Below, piece by piece: positions 13,506 through 21,918 of a stretch of DNA of 64,000 nucleotides. A program made the position numbers and the translations under genes. The notes under the pieces are model-generated. The model did not search any database, was not told where the DNA came from, and was given only the letters and a program-made list of their open reading frames with translations. Within the stretch, counting starts at the first letter, position 1. Every line of letters begins with the position of its first letter. The stretch covers positions 5,518,001-5,582,000 of the forward strand of contig NZ_CP107958.1 of assembly GCF_036075115.1 (NCBI RefSeq), in the 5' to 3' direction. Source of the stretch: Streptomyces sp. NBC_00377 (lineage in GTDB: Bacteria; Actinomycetota; Actinomycetes; Streptomycetales; Streptomycetaceae).

Positions 13506-14651
13506 ATGGCTGATCAGTACGCGCAAAGCGGCGAGGACAAGCGGCCGAGCGAGATTCCTGCGATCCGTTGGGAGGAGCTACCCGAAGGTCCTGTGCTGGT
13601 CCTTCTCGACCAGACGAGACTGCCAGCGGAGGAAGTCGAACTGGTGTGTACGGACGCGTCCGCGCTGGTGGAGGCGATCAGTTCGCTGTCGGTGCGCGGG
13701 GCACCGCTGCTCGGGATCGCGGGAGCGTACGGCGTCGCGCTCGCCGCCGCGCGCGGTTTCGACGTGGAGGACGCCGCGCACGCGCTGGCGGGCGCCCGGC
13801 CCACCGCGGTGAACCTGTCCGTCGGCGTGCGCCGGGCGAGGGCCGCGTACGAGGCCGAGCTCGCCGCGGGAGGCGACCCGGCTCAGGGCGCGCGGGCCGC
13901 GCTCGCGGCGGCGCGGCAGCTCCACCGGGAGGACGCCGAGGCCAGTGCCCGGATGGCCGCGCACGGGCTGGCGCTCCTCGACGAGCTGCTGCCCGGCGGC
14001 GGGCACCGTGTCCTCACCCACTGCAACACCGGTGCGCTGGTGTCGGGTGGAGAGGGGACGGCGTTCGCGGTGGCGCTCGCCGGGCACCGGGTGGGACGGC
14101 TGCGCCGGCTGTGGGTGGACGAGACGCGGCCGCTGTTGCAGGGCGCCCGCCTGACGGCGTACGAAGCGGCGCGCAACGGCATGGCGTACACGTTGCTGAC
14201 GGACAACGCGGCGGGTTCGCTCTTCGCGGCGGGCGAGGTGGACGCGGTGCTGATCGGGGCGGACCGCATCGCGGCCGACGGGTCGGTGGCGAACAAGGTG
14301 GGGAGCTATCCGCTCGCGGTGCTGGCGCGCTACCACCATGTGCCGTTCATTGTGGTGGCGCCGGTGACCACGGTGGATCTGGAGACGCCTGACGGTGCGT
14401 CCATCGAGGTGGAACAGCGCCCCGGTTTCGAGGTGACGGAGGCCATGGTGCCGCAGGCGCCGGTGACGGGAGCGGGCATGTGGGCTCCGGTGGCGCCGCT
14501 GGGGACCCAGGCGTACAACCCGGCGTTCGACGTGACGCCGCCCGAGCTGGTGACGGCGATCGTCACGGAGGAAGGCGTGGTGTCGCCGGTGACCGCCGAG
14601 GCGCTCGCCGAGCTGTGCGGCAGGGCGCGCCGGGAAGGGGCGGGACTGTGA
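13506..14651 (+). CDS. mtnA: S-methyl-5-thioribose-1-phosphate isomerase
   Basis: 381 residues from ATG 13506. The enzyme converts methylthioribose-1-phosphate to methylthioribulose-1-phosphate in the methionine salvage pathway, in the cytosol. Family hallmarks are present in order: VRGAPLLGIAGAYG (about 66-80), the catalytic Cys in LTHCNTGAL, and the catalytic Asp in LIGADRIAADGSVANKVGSY. Length matches bacterial MtnA, with a modestly extended N-terminus. It is divergent from the membrane-protein operon and nearly abuts the convergent acetyltransferase gene (36 bp). No other salvage gene is adjacent, and the eIF2B-like regulatory homologues lack the Cys seen here, so the call is firm. Confidence 0.95.
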   Translation: MADQYAQSGEDKRPSEIPAIRWEELPEGPVLVLLDQTRLPAEEVELVCTDASALVEAISSLSVRGAPLLGIAGAYGVALAAARGFDVEDAAHALAGARPTAVNLSVGVRRARAAYEAELAAGGDPAQGARAALAAARQLHREDAEASARMAAHGLALLDELLPGGGHRVLTHCNTGALVSGGEGTAFAVALAGHRVGRLRRLWVDETRPLLQGARLTAYEAARNGMAYTLLTDNAAGSLFAAGEVDAVLIGADRIAADGSVANKVGSYPLAVLARYHHVPFIVVAPVTTVDLETPDGASIEVEQRPGFEVTEAMVPQAPVTGAGMWAPVAPLGTQAYNPAFDVTPPELVTAIVTEEGVVSPVTAEALAELCGRARREGAGL

Positions 14652-14687
14652 TCGCCCGCCGGTAGACGCCACCGTGCGCGGAAGGAC

Positions 14688-15566
14688 CTACGAGCGGGCG
14701 GGCTGGCCGGCGATCAGGAGGGTCGTCCCGGCGGGGCGGAAGCCGAGACGGGCGTAGAGGCGGGCGGCGGACTCGTGCGCGTAGGCCAGGAAGACCGTCT
14801 CGACGCCGTGGGTGCGGGCGTGGGCGACCAGGGCCGCGGTCACGGCGGCGGCCAGCCCCTGGCGGCGGGCGGAGGGCAGGGTGCCGATGCCGCCGATCTC
14901 CGTGGTGGCGTTCGCCGGGTGGTAGTGGCCGGTGGCCAGCGGGGTGGCGTCCGCGGCGAGGGCGGCGACGAGGGTCTTGTGTCCGGCGCGGATCGTGGGG
15001 CGGACCGCGGCCACCGTGCCGTCCCCGATCAGCTGCTCGGCCGTCCTCGCCAGCTTCGCGCGGTCCGACTCGCCTGCCGCGCGGGCGGGATCCCCGGGGG
15101 AGTGGCTGTCGGGCGGGGGCGTTTCGGCGAACGCCAGGTGCGGGAGGGCGAGGGCCGCGGGCAGTGCGGGGTCGTCCGCGGTCAGCGCGCGCAGTGTCAC
15201 CCCGTCGGGCAGGGGCTGCGGAGGGAGCGGCTCGTGGGGAGGCAGCGCCATCAGAGGGCGCCGCAGCACCGTGAGGCCGGCGGCCTCGATACGGGCACGC
15301 AGCGCGGGCGTCGACTCGGCCAGCCACTCGAACGCTTCCGGTACACCGAGCGCACGCTGCCGGGCACGCACCCGGGCGATGTCGGCCGCTCCGACGGAGG
15401 CCGCGCCCGCCCCGGTGGGCTGGGCGTGCCCCGGACCGCCGTAGTACGGGGCACCGGGCTCCCTCCGTACGAACAGGCGCAGCGGACCGAAGTCCTCGGC
15501 GTCGGCGAAGAGAAGGGGCACGGTCGCGTAATACCGCTCGATGCGGTCGCGCAGCGGGTCGCTCAT
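14688..15566 (-). CDS. GNAT family N-acetyltransferase
   Basis: 292 residues from ATG 15566 (MSDPLRDRIERYYATVP); the frame stays open upstream but only with poor, non-conserved sequence. The C-terminal 120 residues carry the GNAT fold: ATGHYHPANATTEIGGIGTL, then the acetyl-CoA pyrophosphate loop PSARRQGLAAAVTAALVAHA and the closing ESAARLYARLGFRPAG. The N-terminal 150 residues are a family-specific extension common to this Streptomyces group. The substrate cannot be read from sequence. It is convergent with mtnA and divergent from mtrA. Confidence 0.88.
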   Translation of the reverse strand: MSDPLRDRIERYYATVPLLFADAEDFGPLRLFVRREPGAPYYGGPGHAQPTGAGAASVGAADIARVRARQRALGVPEAFEWLAESTPALRARIEAAGLTVLRRPLMALPPHEPLPPQPLPDGVTLRALTADDPALPAALALPHLAFAETPPPDSHSPGDPARAAGESDRAKLARTAEQLIGDGTVAAVRPTIRAGHKTLVAALAADATPLATGHYHPANATTEIGGIGTLPSARRQGLAAAVTAALVAHARTHGVETVFLAYAHESAARLYARLGFRPAGTTLLIAGQPARS

Positions 15567-15913
15567 ACGGCGATCCCACCACCGGGCGGCGCCGCACGCA
15601 CCGGGATTCGCCGCAGGGAACCGCCCTCGACGGCCGCGGCGGGGGACGTACTCCGCCACAGGCGTCGTCACAAGCGCGGTCTGGTTCGGCTGATCGCCGG
15701 CCCGGGGCATGGGCGGTCGGCCGTTCAGGCGCAGGCGGCATGACTGTGGCCGGGAAGGCCGCCGGAGCGGACACGGGCCTTCGGCAGCCGGGCCGACACG
15801 AGTGCTGACATCGACGTCGGACGACGGGGGCAGACAGTGAGCGTCCGGTACGACTAGGGTCACAGGCCGGTGACCCTGCTCACCTGCGTGTCCTTCACCG
15901 TTATGAGAATGGG
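15567..15913. promoter_or_regulatory. Divergent intergenic region upstream of mtrA
   Basis: 347 bp. The region holds promoters for mtrA and the acetyltransferase. A perfect inverted repeat GGGTCAC-N6-GTGACCC lies at 15857-15876, about 38 bp before the mtrA start. No recognisable gene. Confidence 0.6.
15857..15876 (+). promoter_or_regulatory. Inverted repeat GGGTCAC-N6-GTGACCC, candidate MtrA autoregulatory site
   Basis: 7-bp arms with no mismatch and a 6-bp spacer. The half-site GTCACA resembles the GTCAC-type boxes described for mycobacterial MtrA. Position directly upstream of mtrA suggests autoregulation; this is inference. Confidence 0.4.
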
Positions 15914-16603
15914 ATGATGTCGTTTATGAAGGGACGAGTCCTTGTCGTCGACGACGACACCGCACTGGCCGAGATGCTCGGCATTGTGCTGCGTGGTGAA
16001 GGTTTTGAGCCGTATTTCGTAGCCGACGGTGACAAGGCGCTGGCCGCTTTCCGTGAGGCGAAGCCCGACCTGGTGCTGCTGGACCTGATGCTGCCCGGCC
16101 GGGACGGCATCGAGGTGTGCCGCCTGATCCGGGCGGAGTCCGGGGTGCCCATCGTGATGCTCACAGCGAAGAGCGACACCGTCGATGTCGTCGTCGGACT
16201 GGAGTCCGGTGCCGACGACTACATCGTGAAGCCGTTCAAGCCGAAGGAGCTGGTCGCCCGGATCCGGGCCCGGCTGCGGAGGTCCGAGGAACCGGCGCCG
16301 GAACAGCTCGCCATCGGCGACCTGGTCATCGACGTGGCCGGTCACTCCGTGAAGCGGGAAGGCCAGTCGATCGCACTGACGCCGCTGGAGTTCGATCTGC
16401 TGGTCGCGCTGGCGCGCAAGCCCTGGCAGGTCTTCACCCGCGAGGTGCTCCTCGAACAGGTGTGGGGCTACCGGCACGCCGCCGACACCCGCCTGGTGAA
16501 CGTGCACGTGCAGCGGCTGCGCTCCAAGGTCGAGAAGGACCCCGAGCGACCGGAGATCGTCGTGACCGTCCGTGGCGTCGGATACAAGGCAGGACCCAGC
16601 TGA
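15914..16603 (+). CDS. mtrA: Two-component response regulator MtrA (OmpR/PhoB family)
   Basis: 229 residues. The receiver domain has the acidic pair VVDDDT, the phospho-acceptor Asp57 in LLDLMLPG, and Lys in YIVKPFKPKEL. The C-terminal winged helix contains PLEFDLLVALARKPWQVFTR and ends VRGVGYKAGPS. MtrA is the essential or near-essential actinobacterial regulator of cell-wall, division and development genes. It is followed after 1 bp by mtrB, then lpqB, the canonical operon. Starts at ATG 15914, 15917 or 15926 are possible: none has a good ribosome binding site, so leaderless translation or the third ATG (MKGRVLVV) should be considered. The sequence is almost invariant across the genus, which argues for strong constraint. 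Confidence 0.97.
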   Translation: MMSFMKGRVLVVDDDTALAEMLGIVLRGEGFEPYFVADGDKALAAFREAKPDLVLLDLMLPGRDGIEVCRLIRAESGVPIVMLTAKSDTVDVVVGLESGADDYIVKPFKPKELVARIRARLRRSEEPAPEQLAIGDLVIDVAGHSVKREGQSIALTPLEFDLLVALARKPWQVFTREVLLEQVWGYRHAADTRLVNVHVQRLRSKVEKDPERPEIVVTVRGVGYKAGPS

Positions 16604-16604
16604 C

Positions 16605-18794
16605 ATGTCGGGTGACAGTGCCGCTTCGGCCCCCGGTCGGTCCGGGGCCCGTCCACAGCGGCCTGTCGGCCGTGGGACACCGGGTTCACGTTTCGCACGC
16701 CTCCTCGAAGGAGGACTGCTCCAGGGCGGGGTCCAGGGCAGCCCCGTCCTGAGGCTGCTGCTGCGCTGGGTGCGTCGGCCGCTGCTGCCCGTCATGCGGC
16801 TGTGGCGGCGCAACATCCAGCTCAAGGTCGTCGCCACGACGCTGCTGATGTCACTGGGCGTCGTCCTGCTGCTGGGCTTCGTCGTCATCGGGCAGGTCCG
16901 CAACGGGCTGCTCGACGCCAAGGTGAAGGCGTCCCAGAGCCAGGCCACCGGCGGGTTCGCCGTCGCCAAGCAGAAGGCCGACGAGGCCGCCGGCGCGGTC
17001 GCCGGTGACGGCACCCGGGCGGACGCCGGCGCCTCCCAGAACGTCATCGAATGGATGAGCGAGCTCGTACTGTCGCTGTCCAGCGGCGGCCAGGGCGCCT
17101 TCGACGTGGTCACCCTGCCCCCCGGCGACGTCAGCGGCGTCGCCCGCGGGCCGCGTGCCTCCGGCTTCGTCGACCCCGACAAGAGCGTCCCCGAGAAGCT
17201 GCGCGAGCAGGTCAACACCAGCACCGGCGCGGCGCAGAGCTACTCCCGCATCATCTACCTCAGCGACAAGGAATCCCAGCCGGCCCTGGTCATCGGCAAG
17301 CAGGTCAACGACCCCAACGGCGATCCGTACGAGCTGTACTACCTCTTCCCGCTCACGCAGGAGGAGAAGTCGCTCAGCCTCGTCAAGGGCACTCTGGCGA
17401 CCGCCGGACTGTTCGTCGTCGTCCTCCTCGGCGCCATCGCCTGGCTCGTGGTGCGGCAGGTCGTCACGCCCGTGCGGATGGCCGCCGGGATCGCCGAACG
17501 GCTGTCCGCCGGGCGGCTCCAGGAACGCATGAAGGTCACCGGCGAGGACGACATCGCCCGCCTCGGCGAGGCCTTCAACAAGATGGCCCAGAACCTCCAG
17601 CTGAAGATCCAGCAACTGGAGGACCTCTCACGCATGCAGCGGCGGTTCGTGTCCGACGTCTCGCACGAACTGCGCACGCCGCTGACGACCGTACGCATGG
17701 CCGCCGACGTCATCCACGACGCCCGGGTCGACTTCGACCCCGTCACCGCACGGTCCGCGGAACTGCTCGCCGACCAGCTCGACCGGTTCGAGACACTGCT
17801 CGCGGACCTCCTGGAGATCAGCCGCTTCGACGCCGGCGCCGCCGCCCTGGAGGCCGAGCCGATCGACCTCAGGGAGGTCGTGCGCCGGGTCGTCAGCGGG
17901 GCCGCGCCGCTCGCCGAACGCAAGGGGACGACCGTACGCGTCATCGGCGACCAGCAGCCCGTCGTCGCCGAAGCCGACGCCCGGCGCGTGGAGCGGGTCC
18001 TGCGCAACCTGGTCGTCAACGCCGTCGAACACGGCGAGGGCAAGGACGTCATCGTCAAACTCGCCGCCGCGGGCGGCGCCGTCGCCATCGCCGTGCGCGA
18101 CTACGGCGTCGGACTCAAGCCCGGCGAGGCCACCCGCGTCTTCAGCCGGTTCTGGCGCGCCGACCCGGCACGCGCGCGTACCACCGGCGGCACCGGTCTG
18201 GGGCTCTCCATCGCCCTGGAGGACGCGCGGCTCCACGGCGGCTGGTTGCAGGCATGGGGAGAGCCCGGCGGCGGCTCGCAGTTCCGGCTGACACTGCCCA
18301 GGACCGCGGACGAACCGCTGCGGGGCTCGCCGATACCGCTCGAACCGAAGGACTCCCGCCGCAACCGGGGACAGCTCGACGAAGCGGGTCTGCCGCGCGG
18401 CGGAGGCCAGAAGAGCGCGACGGTGCCGGTACAGCCCGCCAATGAGCAGTCGTCGGCCGCGCGGAGCACCCTCGCGCCCCGCACGGCCGGCGTGGCTCCC
18501 ACGGCCGACCCGACGGCGCTGCCCGGCAACGGCGCGCGCGTCGTGCCCCGGCCCGCCTCGGGCACCGGCGGCGGACGCGGACAGGACGAACCGCCCGCCG
18601 CGGGGACAGCAGGCGACGACAACCCGCAACGGACGGAAACGTCCCGCGCGCGGGACACGGACGACACAAGTGGCCCCGGTGACCCGGATGGCGCCGGCGA
18701 CGCGGGTGACACAGCACTGAGGGGGGCTTCGAACCGGCCGAGAGCCGGGGCGGAGAGCTCGGACCAGCATGGGGAGGCATTTCGTGGGCGCTGA
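16605..18794 (+). CDS. mtrB: Sensor histidine kinase MtrB
   Basis: 729 residues from ATG 16605, 1 bp after the mtrA stop; an in-frame GTG at 16572 would overlap mtrA but lacks a ribosome binding site. Layout: cytoplasmic N-terminus of about 80 residues, TM1 (LLMSLGVVLLLGFVVIG), an extracytoplasmic sensor of about 170 residues, TM2 (AGLFVVVLLGAIAWLVV), HAMP, the H-box VSDVSHELRTPLTTVRM with His354, and an ATPase domain with NLVVNAVEHG and GGTGLGLSIALEDA. A Pro/Ala/Asp-rich tail of about 165 residues follows the catalytic domain and has no recognisable fold. MtrB phosphorylates MtrA and works with the lipoprotein LpqB, whose gene overlaps this one by 11 bp. Confidence 0.96.
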   Translation: MSGDSAASAPGRSGARPQRPVGRGTPGSRFARLLEGGLLQGGVQGSPVLRLLLRWVRRPLLPVMRLWRRNIQLKVVATTLLMSLGVVLLLGFVVIGQVRNGLLDAKVKASQSQATGGFAVAKQKADEAAGAVAGDGTRADAGASQNVIEWMSELVLSLSSGGQGAFDVVTLPPGDVSGVARGPRASGFVDPDKSVPEKLREQVNTSTGAAQSYSRIIYLSDKESQPALVIGKQVNDPNGDPYELYYLFPLTQEEKSLSLVKGTLATAGLFVVVLLGAIAWLVVRQVVTPVRMAAGIAERLSAGRLQERMKVTGEDDIARLGEAFNKMAQNLQLKIQQLEDLSRMQRRFVSDVSHELRTPLTTVRMAADVIHDARVDFDPVTARSAELLADQLDRFETLLADLLEISRFDAGAAALEAEPIDLREVVRRVVSGAAPLAERKGTTVRVIGDQQPVVAEADARRVERVLRNLVVNAVEHGEGKDVIVKLAAAGGAVAIAVRDYGVGLKPGEATRVFSRFWRADPARARTTGGTGLGLSIALEDARLHGGWLQAWGEPGGGSQFRLTLPRTADEPLRGSPIPLEPKDSRRNRGQLDEAGLPRGGGQKSATVPVQPANEQSSAARSTLAPRTAGVAPTADPTALPGNGARVVPRPASGTGGGRGQDEPPAAGTAGDDNPQRTETSRARDTDDTSGPGDPDGAGDAGDTALRGASNRPRAGAESSDQHGEAFRGR

Positions 18795-20619
18795 GTGGCG
18801 CGAGGGGGGAACCCGGCGTACGCCCGGGCGCGCGGTGGCGTACACCGCATGCGGCGTCGTCCTGCTGGCCGGGTGCGCCTCGATGCCCGACAGCGGAGAC
18901 CTGCGCGGTGTCGAATCCACCCCGCGCCAGGACACCCAGGTACGGGTGTTCGCGATGCCGCCCCAGGACGACGCGCAGCCCTCGGAGATCGTCCAGGGCT
19001 TCCTCGAAGCGCTCACCAGCGACGACCCCGGATACTCGACCGCACGGCAGTACCTGACCGAGAGAGCCGCCCAGAGATGGCAGCCCGAACGGTCCACGAC
19101 GGTCCTCGCGGACGGACCGGCCACCGAATCCCGGCCCGCCGGCAGCCGCGAGGACGGCAACGACTACTCGTACGTCCTGACCGGCACGAAGGTCGCCACC
19201 GTCGACGCCCAGCAGTCGTACGCGCCCGCCTCCGGCACCTACGCCCAGCCCATCCACCTCAGCCGCGACAAGAAGACCGGGCAGTGGCGCATCGACGCCC
19301 TCCCCCAGGGCGTCGTCATGGGCAAGTCCGACTTCCGGCGCAACTTCCTGTCCGTCAACAAGTACTACTTCGCCTCGAACACCACGGCCGACGGCTCCGG
19401 ACAGCCCATGACCGTCGCCGACCCCGTCTACGTCCGGGAACGCGTCGACCCGATGACGCAGATGGTGCGCTCCGTGCTCACCGGGCCCACCAGTTGGCTC
19501 CGCCCCGTCGTCAGATCCAGCTTCCCCACCGGAACCGCGCTGCCCAAGGGCGTCACCGCACTCGCCCCCGACGACCAGAACAAGCTCACCGTGCCGCTGA
19601 ACGACAAGGCGGCCCACGTCGGACAGGGCAGGTGCGAGGAGATGGCGGCCCAGCTGCTGTTCTCCTTGCAGAGCCTGAGCCCCGCCGTCGACGAGGTCGC
19701 ACTGCGTGCCGGCGGCACCCAGCTGTGCTCCCTCAACGAGGAACGTGCCGCCACCGTCGCCGCCCGCGGCTCCGAGACCAACCCCGGCTACCTGTACTTC
19801 ATCGACGGCCAGCACCGCCTCGTCCGGATGACGAGCGGCAGCGGCAACACCAAGGCCGACCCCGTCCCCGGAGCACTCGGCGACGGCACCAAGGCACTGC
19901 GCTCGGTGGCCGTGGCCCGCGACGAACACAGCGCCGCCGGAGTCGCCCTCGACGGCAAGACCCTCTACGTCACGTCCACCGTCTCCGGCAGCTCCATCGG
20001 CGACCCCGTGCTTCAGAGCACGGGCAAGACCGAGACCGACCGGCTCATCACCCCCAGCTGGGACGCCCAGGGCGACCTGTGGGTGGCCGACCGCAACCCC
20101 AGCGCCCCTCGACTGCTCCTGCTGGAGAAGGGCGGCGGCCAGCCGCTGACGGTGCTCACTCCCGGGCTGGACGGCCGTATCGACGCCGTACGCGTCGCCG
20201 CGGACGGAGTGCGGATCGCGCTCGTCGTGGACAAGGGCGGCAAGCAGTCCCTGCTCATCGGACGGATCGAACGAGGCCCGGGCAACGGCACGCAGCCGTC
20301 CGTGTCGCTCCAGGAACTGCGCTCCACGACACCGGAGTTGGAACAGGTCAAGGCCGTGTCGTGGGCCGGTGACAGCCGGCTCGTGGTCGTCGGCCGGGAA
20401 TCCGGGGGCGTCCAGCAGGTGCAGTACGTGCAGTGCGACGGCTCGATCCCCGAGGCGGGCACCCTCCCCGGCCTCACCGAGGTCACCAGCATCGCCGCCT
20501 CGGAGGACAGCGACGTCCCGCTCTTCGCCACCTCCAAGGACGGGCTGCTCTGGCTCCCCGGCGGAAGCGGGTGGCGGACGCTGAAGGAGACCGCGTCGGT
20601 CGCGTTCTACCCGGGGTGA
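18784..20619 (+). CDS. lpqB: Lipoprotein LpqB
   Basis: 611 residues from GTG 18784, chosen because GGGGAGG at 18771-18777 gives a proper ribosome binding site 6 bp upstream; an ATG at 18769 would lack one. A signal peptide ends in the lipobox LLAGC with the lipid-modified Cys31. A GerMN domain lies in the middle (YVRERVDPMTQMVRSVLTGP and SSFPTGTAL). The C-terminal half contains beta-propeller-like repeats such as WDAQGDLWVADRNP and LDGRIDAVRVAADGVRIALV. LpqB interacts with the MtrB sensor domain and modulates MtrAB signalling. The gene overlaps mtrB by 11 bp. Confidence 0.95.
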   Translation: MGAEWREGGTRRTPGRAVAYTACGVVLLAGCASMPDSGDLRGVESTPRQDTQVRVFAMPPQDDAQPSEIVQGFLEALTSDDPGYSTARQYLTERAAQRWQPERSTTVLADGPATESRPAGSREDGNDYSYVLTGTKVATVDAQQSYAPASGTYAQPIHLSRDKKTGQWRIDALPQGVVMGKSDFRRNFLSVNKYYFASNTTADGSGQPMTVADPVYVRERVDPMTQMVRSVLTGPTSWLRPVVRSSFPTGTALPKGVTALAPDDQNKLTVPLNDKAAHVGQGRCEEMAAQLLFSLQSLSPAVDEVALRAGGTQLCSLNEERAATVAARGSETNPGYLYFIDGQHRLVRMTSGSGNTKADPVPGALGDGTKALRSVAVARDEHSAAGVALDGKTLYVTSTVSGSSIGDPVLQSTGKTETDRLITPSWDAQGDLWVADRNPSAPRLLLLEKGGGQPLTVLTPGLDGRIDAVRVAADGVRIALVVDKGGKQSLLIGRIERGPGNGTQPSVSLQELRSTTPELEQVKAVSWAGDSRLVVVGRESGGVQQVQYVQCDGSIPEAGTLPGLTEVTSIAASEDSDVPLFATSKDGLLWLPGGSGWRTLKETASVAFYPG

Positions 20620-20774
20620 GCCTTTCCCCGATGCGGGGAACCGCACTCACCCCCGTGCCTTTGACACGGGTTCCCCGGGCAGCGGCTTTCGGCCTGCTCT
20701 TCTCTGCTGGTGAGAGGGAGCAGCGGCTGCCTTTCGCCGGTGCTCCGCCCGCCTTCCCTCCTCCTTGTCGCGCG

Positions 20775-20807
20775 TTTTCCACAGGGCACTCCTGACGGTT
20801 TTCCACA
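20775..20807 (+). promoter_or_regulatory. Two DnaA-box-like 9-mers TTTTCCACA
   Basis: TTTTCCACA occurs at 20775-20783 and 20799-20807, same orientation, 24 bp apart, each inside a 13-bp direct repeat GTTTTCCACAGGG (20774-20786, 20798-20810). The motif differs by one base from the Streptomyces DnaA-box consensus TTGTCCACA. It lies just upstream of comF. Confidence 0.45.
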
Positions 20808-20829
20808 GGGGTGGCAAACCGCTTCCCCC

Positions 20830-21918
20830 ATGGGCAGAGTGGTGGACGTGGAAGCCGTTCGCACGTGGTGGCAGGAGCTCGCCGGCCTGGTGCTGCCCGC
20901 TGAGTGCGGGGGCTGCGGGAGCGCGCGTACGGTGCTCTGCCCGCAGTGCCGGAAAGCGCTGAGCGGGGCAGCGCCGTTCCGGGTCCGACCGGTGCCGGAA
21001 CCGCCGGGGCTGCCCGCCGTGCACGCGGCGGCCCGGTACGCGGACGAGGTACGGGCCGTGCTGCTGGCCCACAAGGAACGCGGCGCGCTGGCGCTGGCCC
21101 GACCCCTGGGCGCGGCGCTGGCGGGGGCTGTGCGGGCGGGGACGGGGGAGGTGGGGAGGGGGGAGGGGGAGGGCCCCCGGTCACCCCGAGGCGTACTCCT
21201 CGTACCCGTCCCCTCCGCCCGAGCCGTGGTGCGGGCGCGTGGTCATGATCCGGCTCGGCGGATCGCTCTCGCGGCGGCCGGTGAGTTGCGGCGGGCGGGG
21301 GTGCCGGCGCGGGTGGCCGCCGTGCTGCGGCAGCGGCGGGCCGTGGCCGACCAGTCGGGGCTCGACGCGCGGCAGCGGCTGGACAATCTGGTGGGCGCGC
21401 TCACGGTGGTGCCCGGGGGCGCACGCGTGCTGTGCGGTGGTCCGGTGGTTCTCGTCGACGACGTGGTCACGACGGGCGCCTCCCTGGCGGAGGCGGCGCG
21501 CGCGGTGCGGACGGCTGCCGCGACGGTGGTGCGGACGGCTGCGGGGGCGGAGCGCGCGGGTCGGGGGCAGAGTGGGCGGTGCGGGGTGGAGGCGCGTGGG
21601 CGGTGCCCCGAGGGAGCGAGTGGGCGGTGTCCGGAGGGAGCGAGTGGGCGGTGCCCCGAGGGAGCGAGTGGGCGGTGCCCGGAGGGAGCGAGTGGGCGAT
21701 GTGGGGAGGAGGCGAGGGATGCGTTGTGTGGTGAAGGGGCGACGGCCGTGTACATGGGCGGCACCCGGGAAGGCAGAAAGAAGCCGTCCGGAATGGAGGA
21801 GGGGCGGGTGAGCGCGGTGCCGATCACGCCGATGAGCGGTGCGGGCGGAGCCGGTGAGGTGCTCTGCGCCGCAGTGGTCGCCGCGTCGCCGGACTCCCTC
21901 GAAATAAACCGGAACTGA
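20830..21918 (+). CDS. comF: ComF-family phosphoribosyltransferase-like protein with a repeat insertion
   Basis: 362 residues if the ATG at 20830 is used; the start is uncertain, as no clear ribosome binding site is present and GTG codons at 20842 and 20845 are alternatives. A Cys-rich zinc-ribbon-like motif (ECGGCGSARTVLCPQC) opens the protein, then a type I phosphoribosyltransferase domain with PVPSARAVVRARGHDPA and the PRPP loop VVLVDDVVTTGASLAEAA (about residue 205). The usual ending of Streptomyces ComF, LCAAVVAASPDSLEINRN, is present at the very C-terminus. Between these two lies a Gly/Arg-rich insert of about 95 residues, including six tandem 8-residue repeats of SGRCPEGA type (residues 248-295). 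ComF proteins act in DNA uptake in naturally competent bacteria; in Streptomyces the role is not known. It is co-oriented with lpqB and hpf. Confidence 0.85.
   Translation: MGRVVDVEAVRTWWQELAGLVLPAECGGCGSARTVLCPQCRKALSGAAPFRVRPVPEPPGLPAVHAAARYADEVRAVLLAHKERGALALARPLGAALAGAVRAGTGEVGRGEGEGPRSPRGVLLVPVPSARAVVRARGHDPARRIALAAAGELRRAGVPARVAAVLRQRRAVADQSGLDARQRLDNLVGALTVVPGGARVLCGGPVVLVDDVVTTGASLAEAARAVRTAAATVVRTAAGAERAGRGQSGRCGVEARGRCPEGASGRCPEGASGRCPEGASGRCPEGASGRCGEEARDALCGEGATAVYMGGTREGRKKPSGMEEGRVSAVPITPMSGAGGAGEVLCAAVVAASPDSLEINRN
21571..21714 (+). repeat. 24-bp in-frame minisatellite, six copies, within comF
   Basis: Six contiguous 24-bp units. The core reads AGTGGGCGGTGC plus CCCGAGGGAGCG; units 2-5 are nearly identical and the first and last are degenerate. 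24 bp keeps the reading frame and encodes eight residues, SGRCPEGA, so copy-number change would alter protein length without a frameshift. Confidence 0.95.

Noticed and set aside
10417..13812. A 1131-residue plus-strand frame across the MoxR operon
   Set aside because: Antisense shadow of four well-supported minus-strand genes; Gly/Arg/Ala-rich with no recognisable fold.
16572..16604. GTG 16572 as the start of mtrB
   Set aside because: It lies inside mtrA with no ribosome binding site; ATG 16605 directly after the mtrA stop is a better coupled start.
18142..20646. An 834-residue minus-strand frame opposite mtrB-lpqB
   Set aside because: Antisense to two conserved genes, Gly/Val/Asp-rich, no domain.
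21571..21714. comF repeat as a CRISPR-like or mobile element
   Set aside because: Units are contiguous, in frame and translated; no spacers or element ends are visible.
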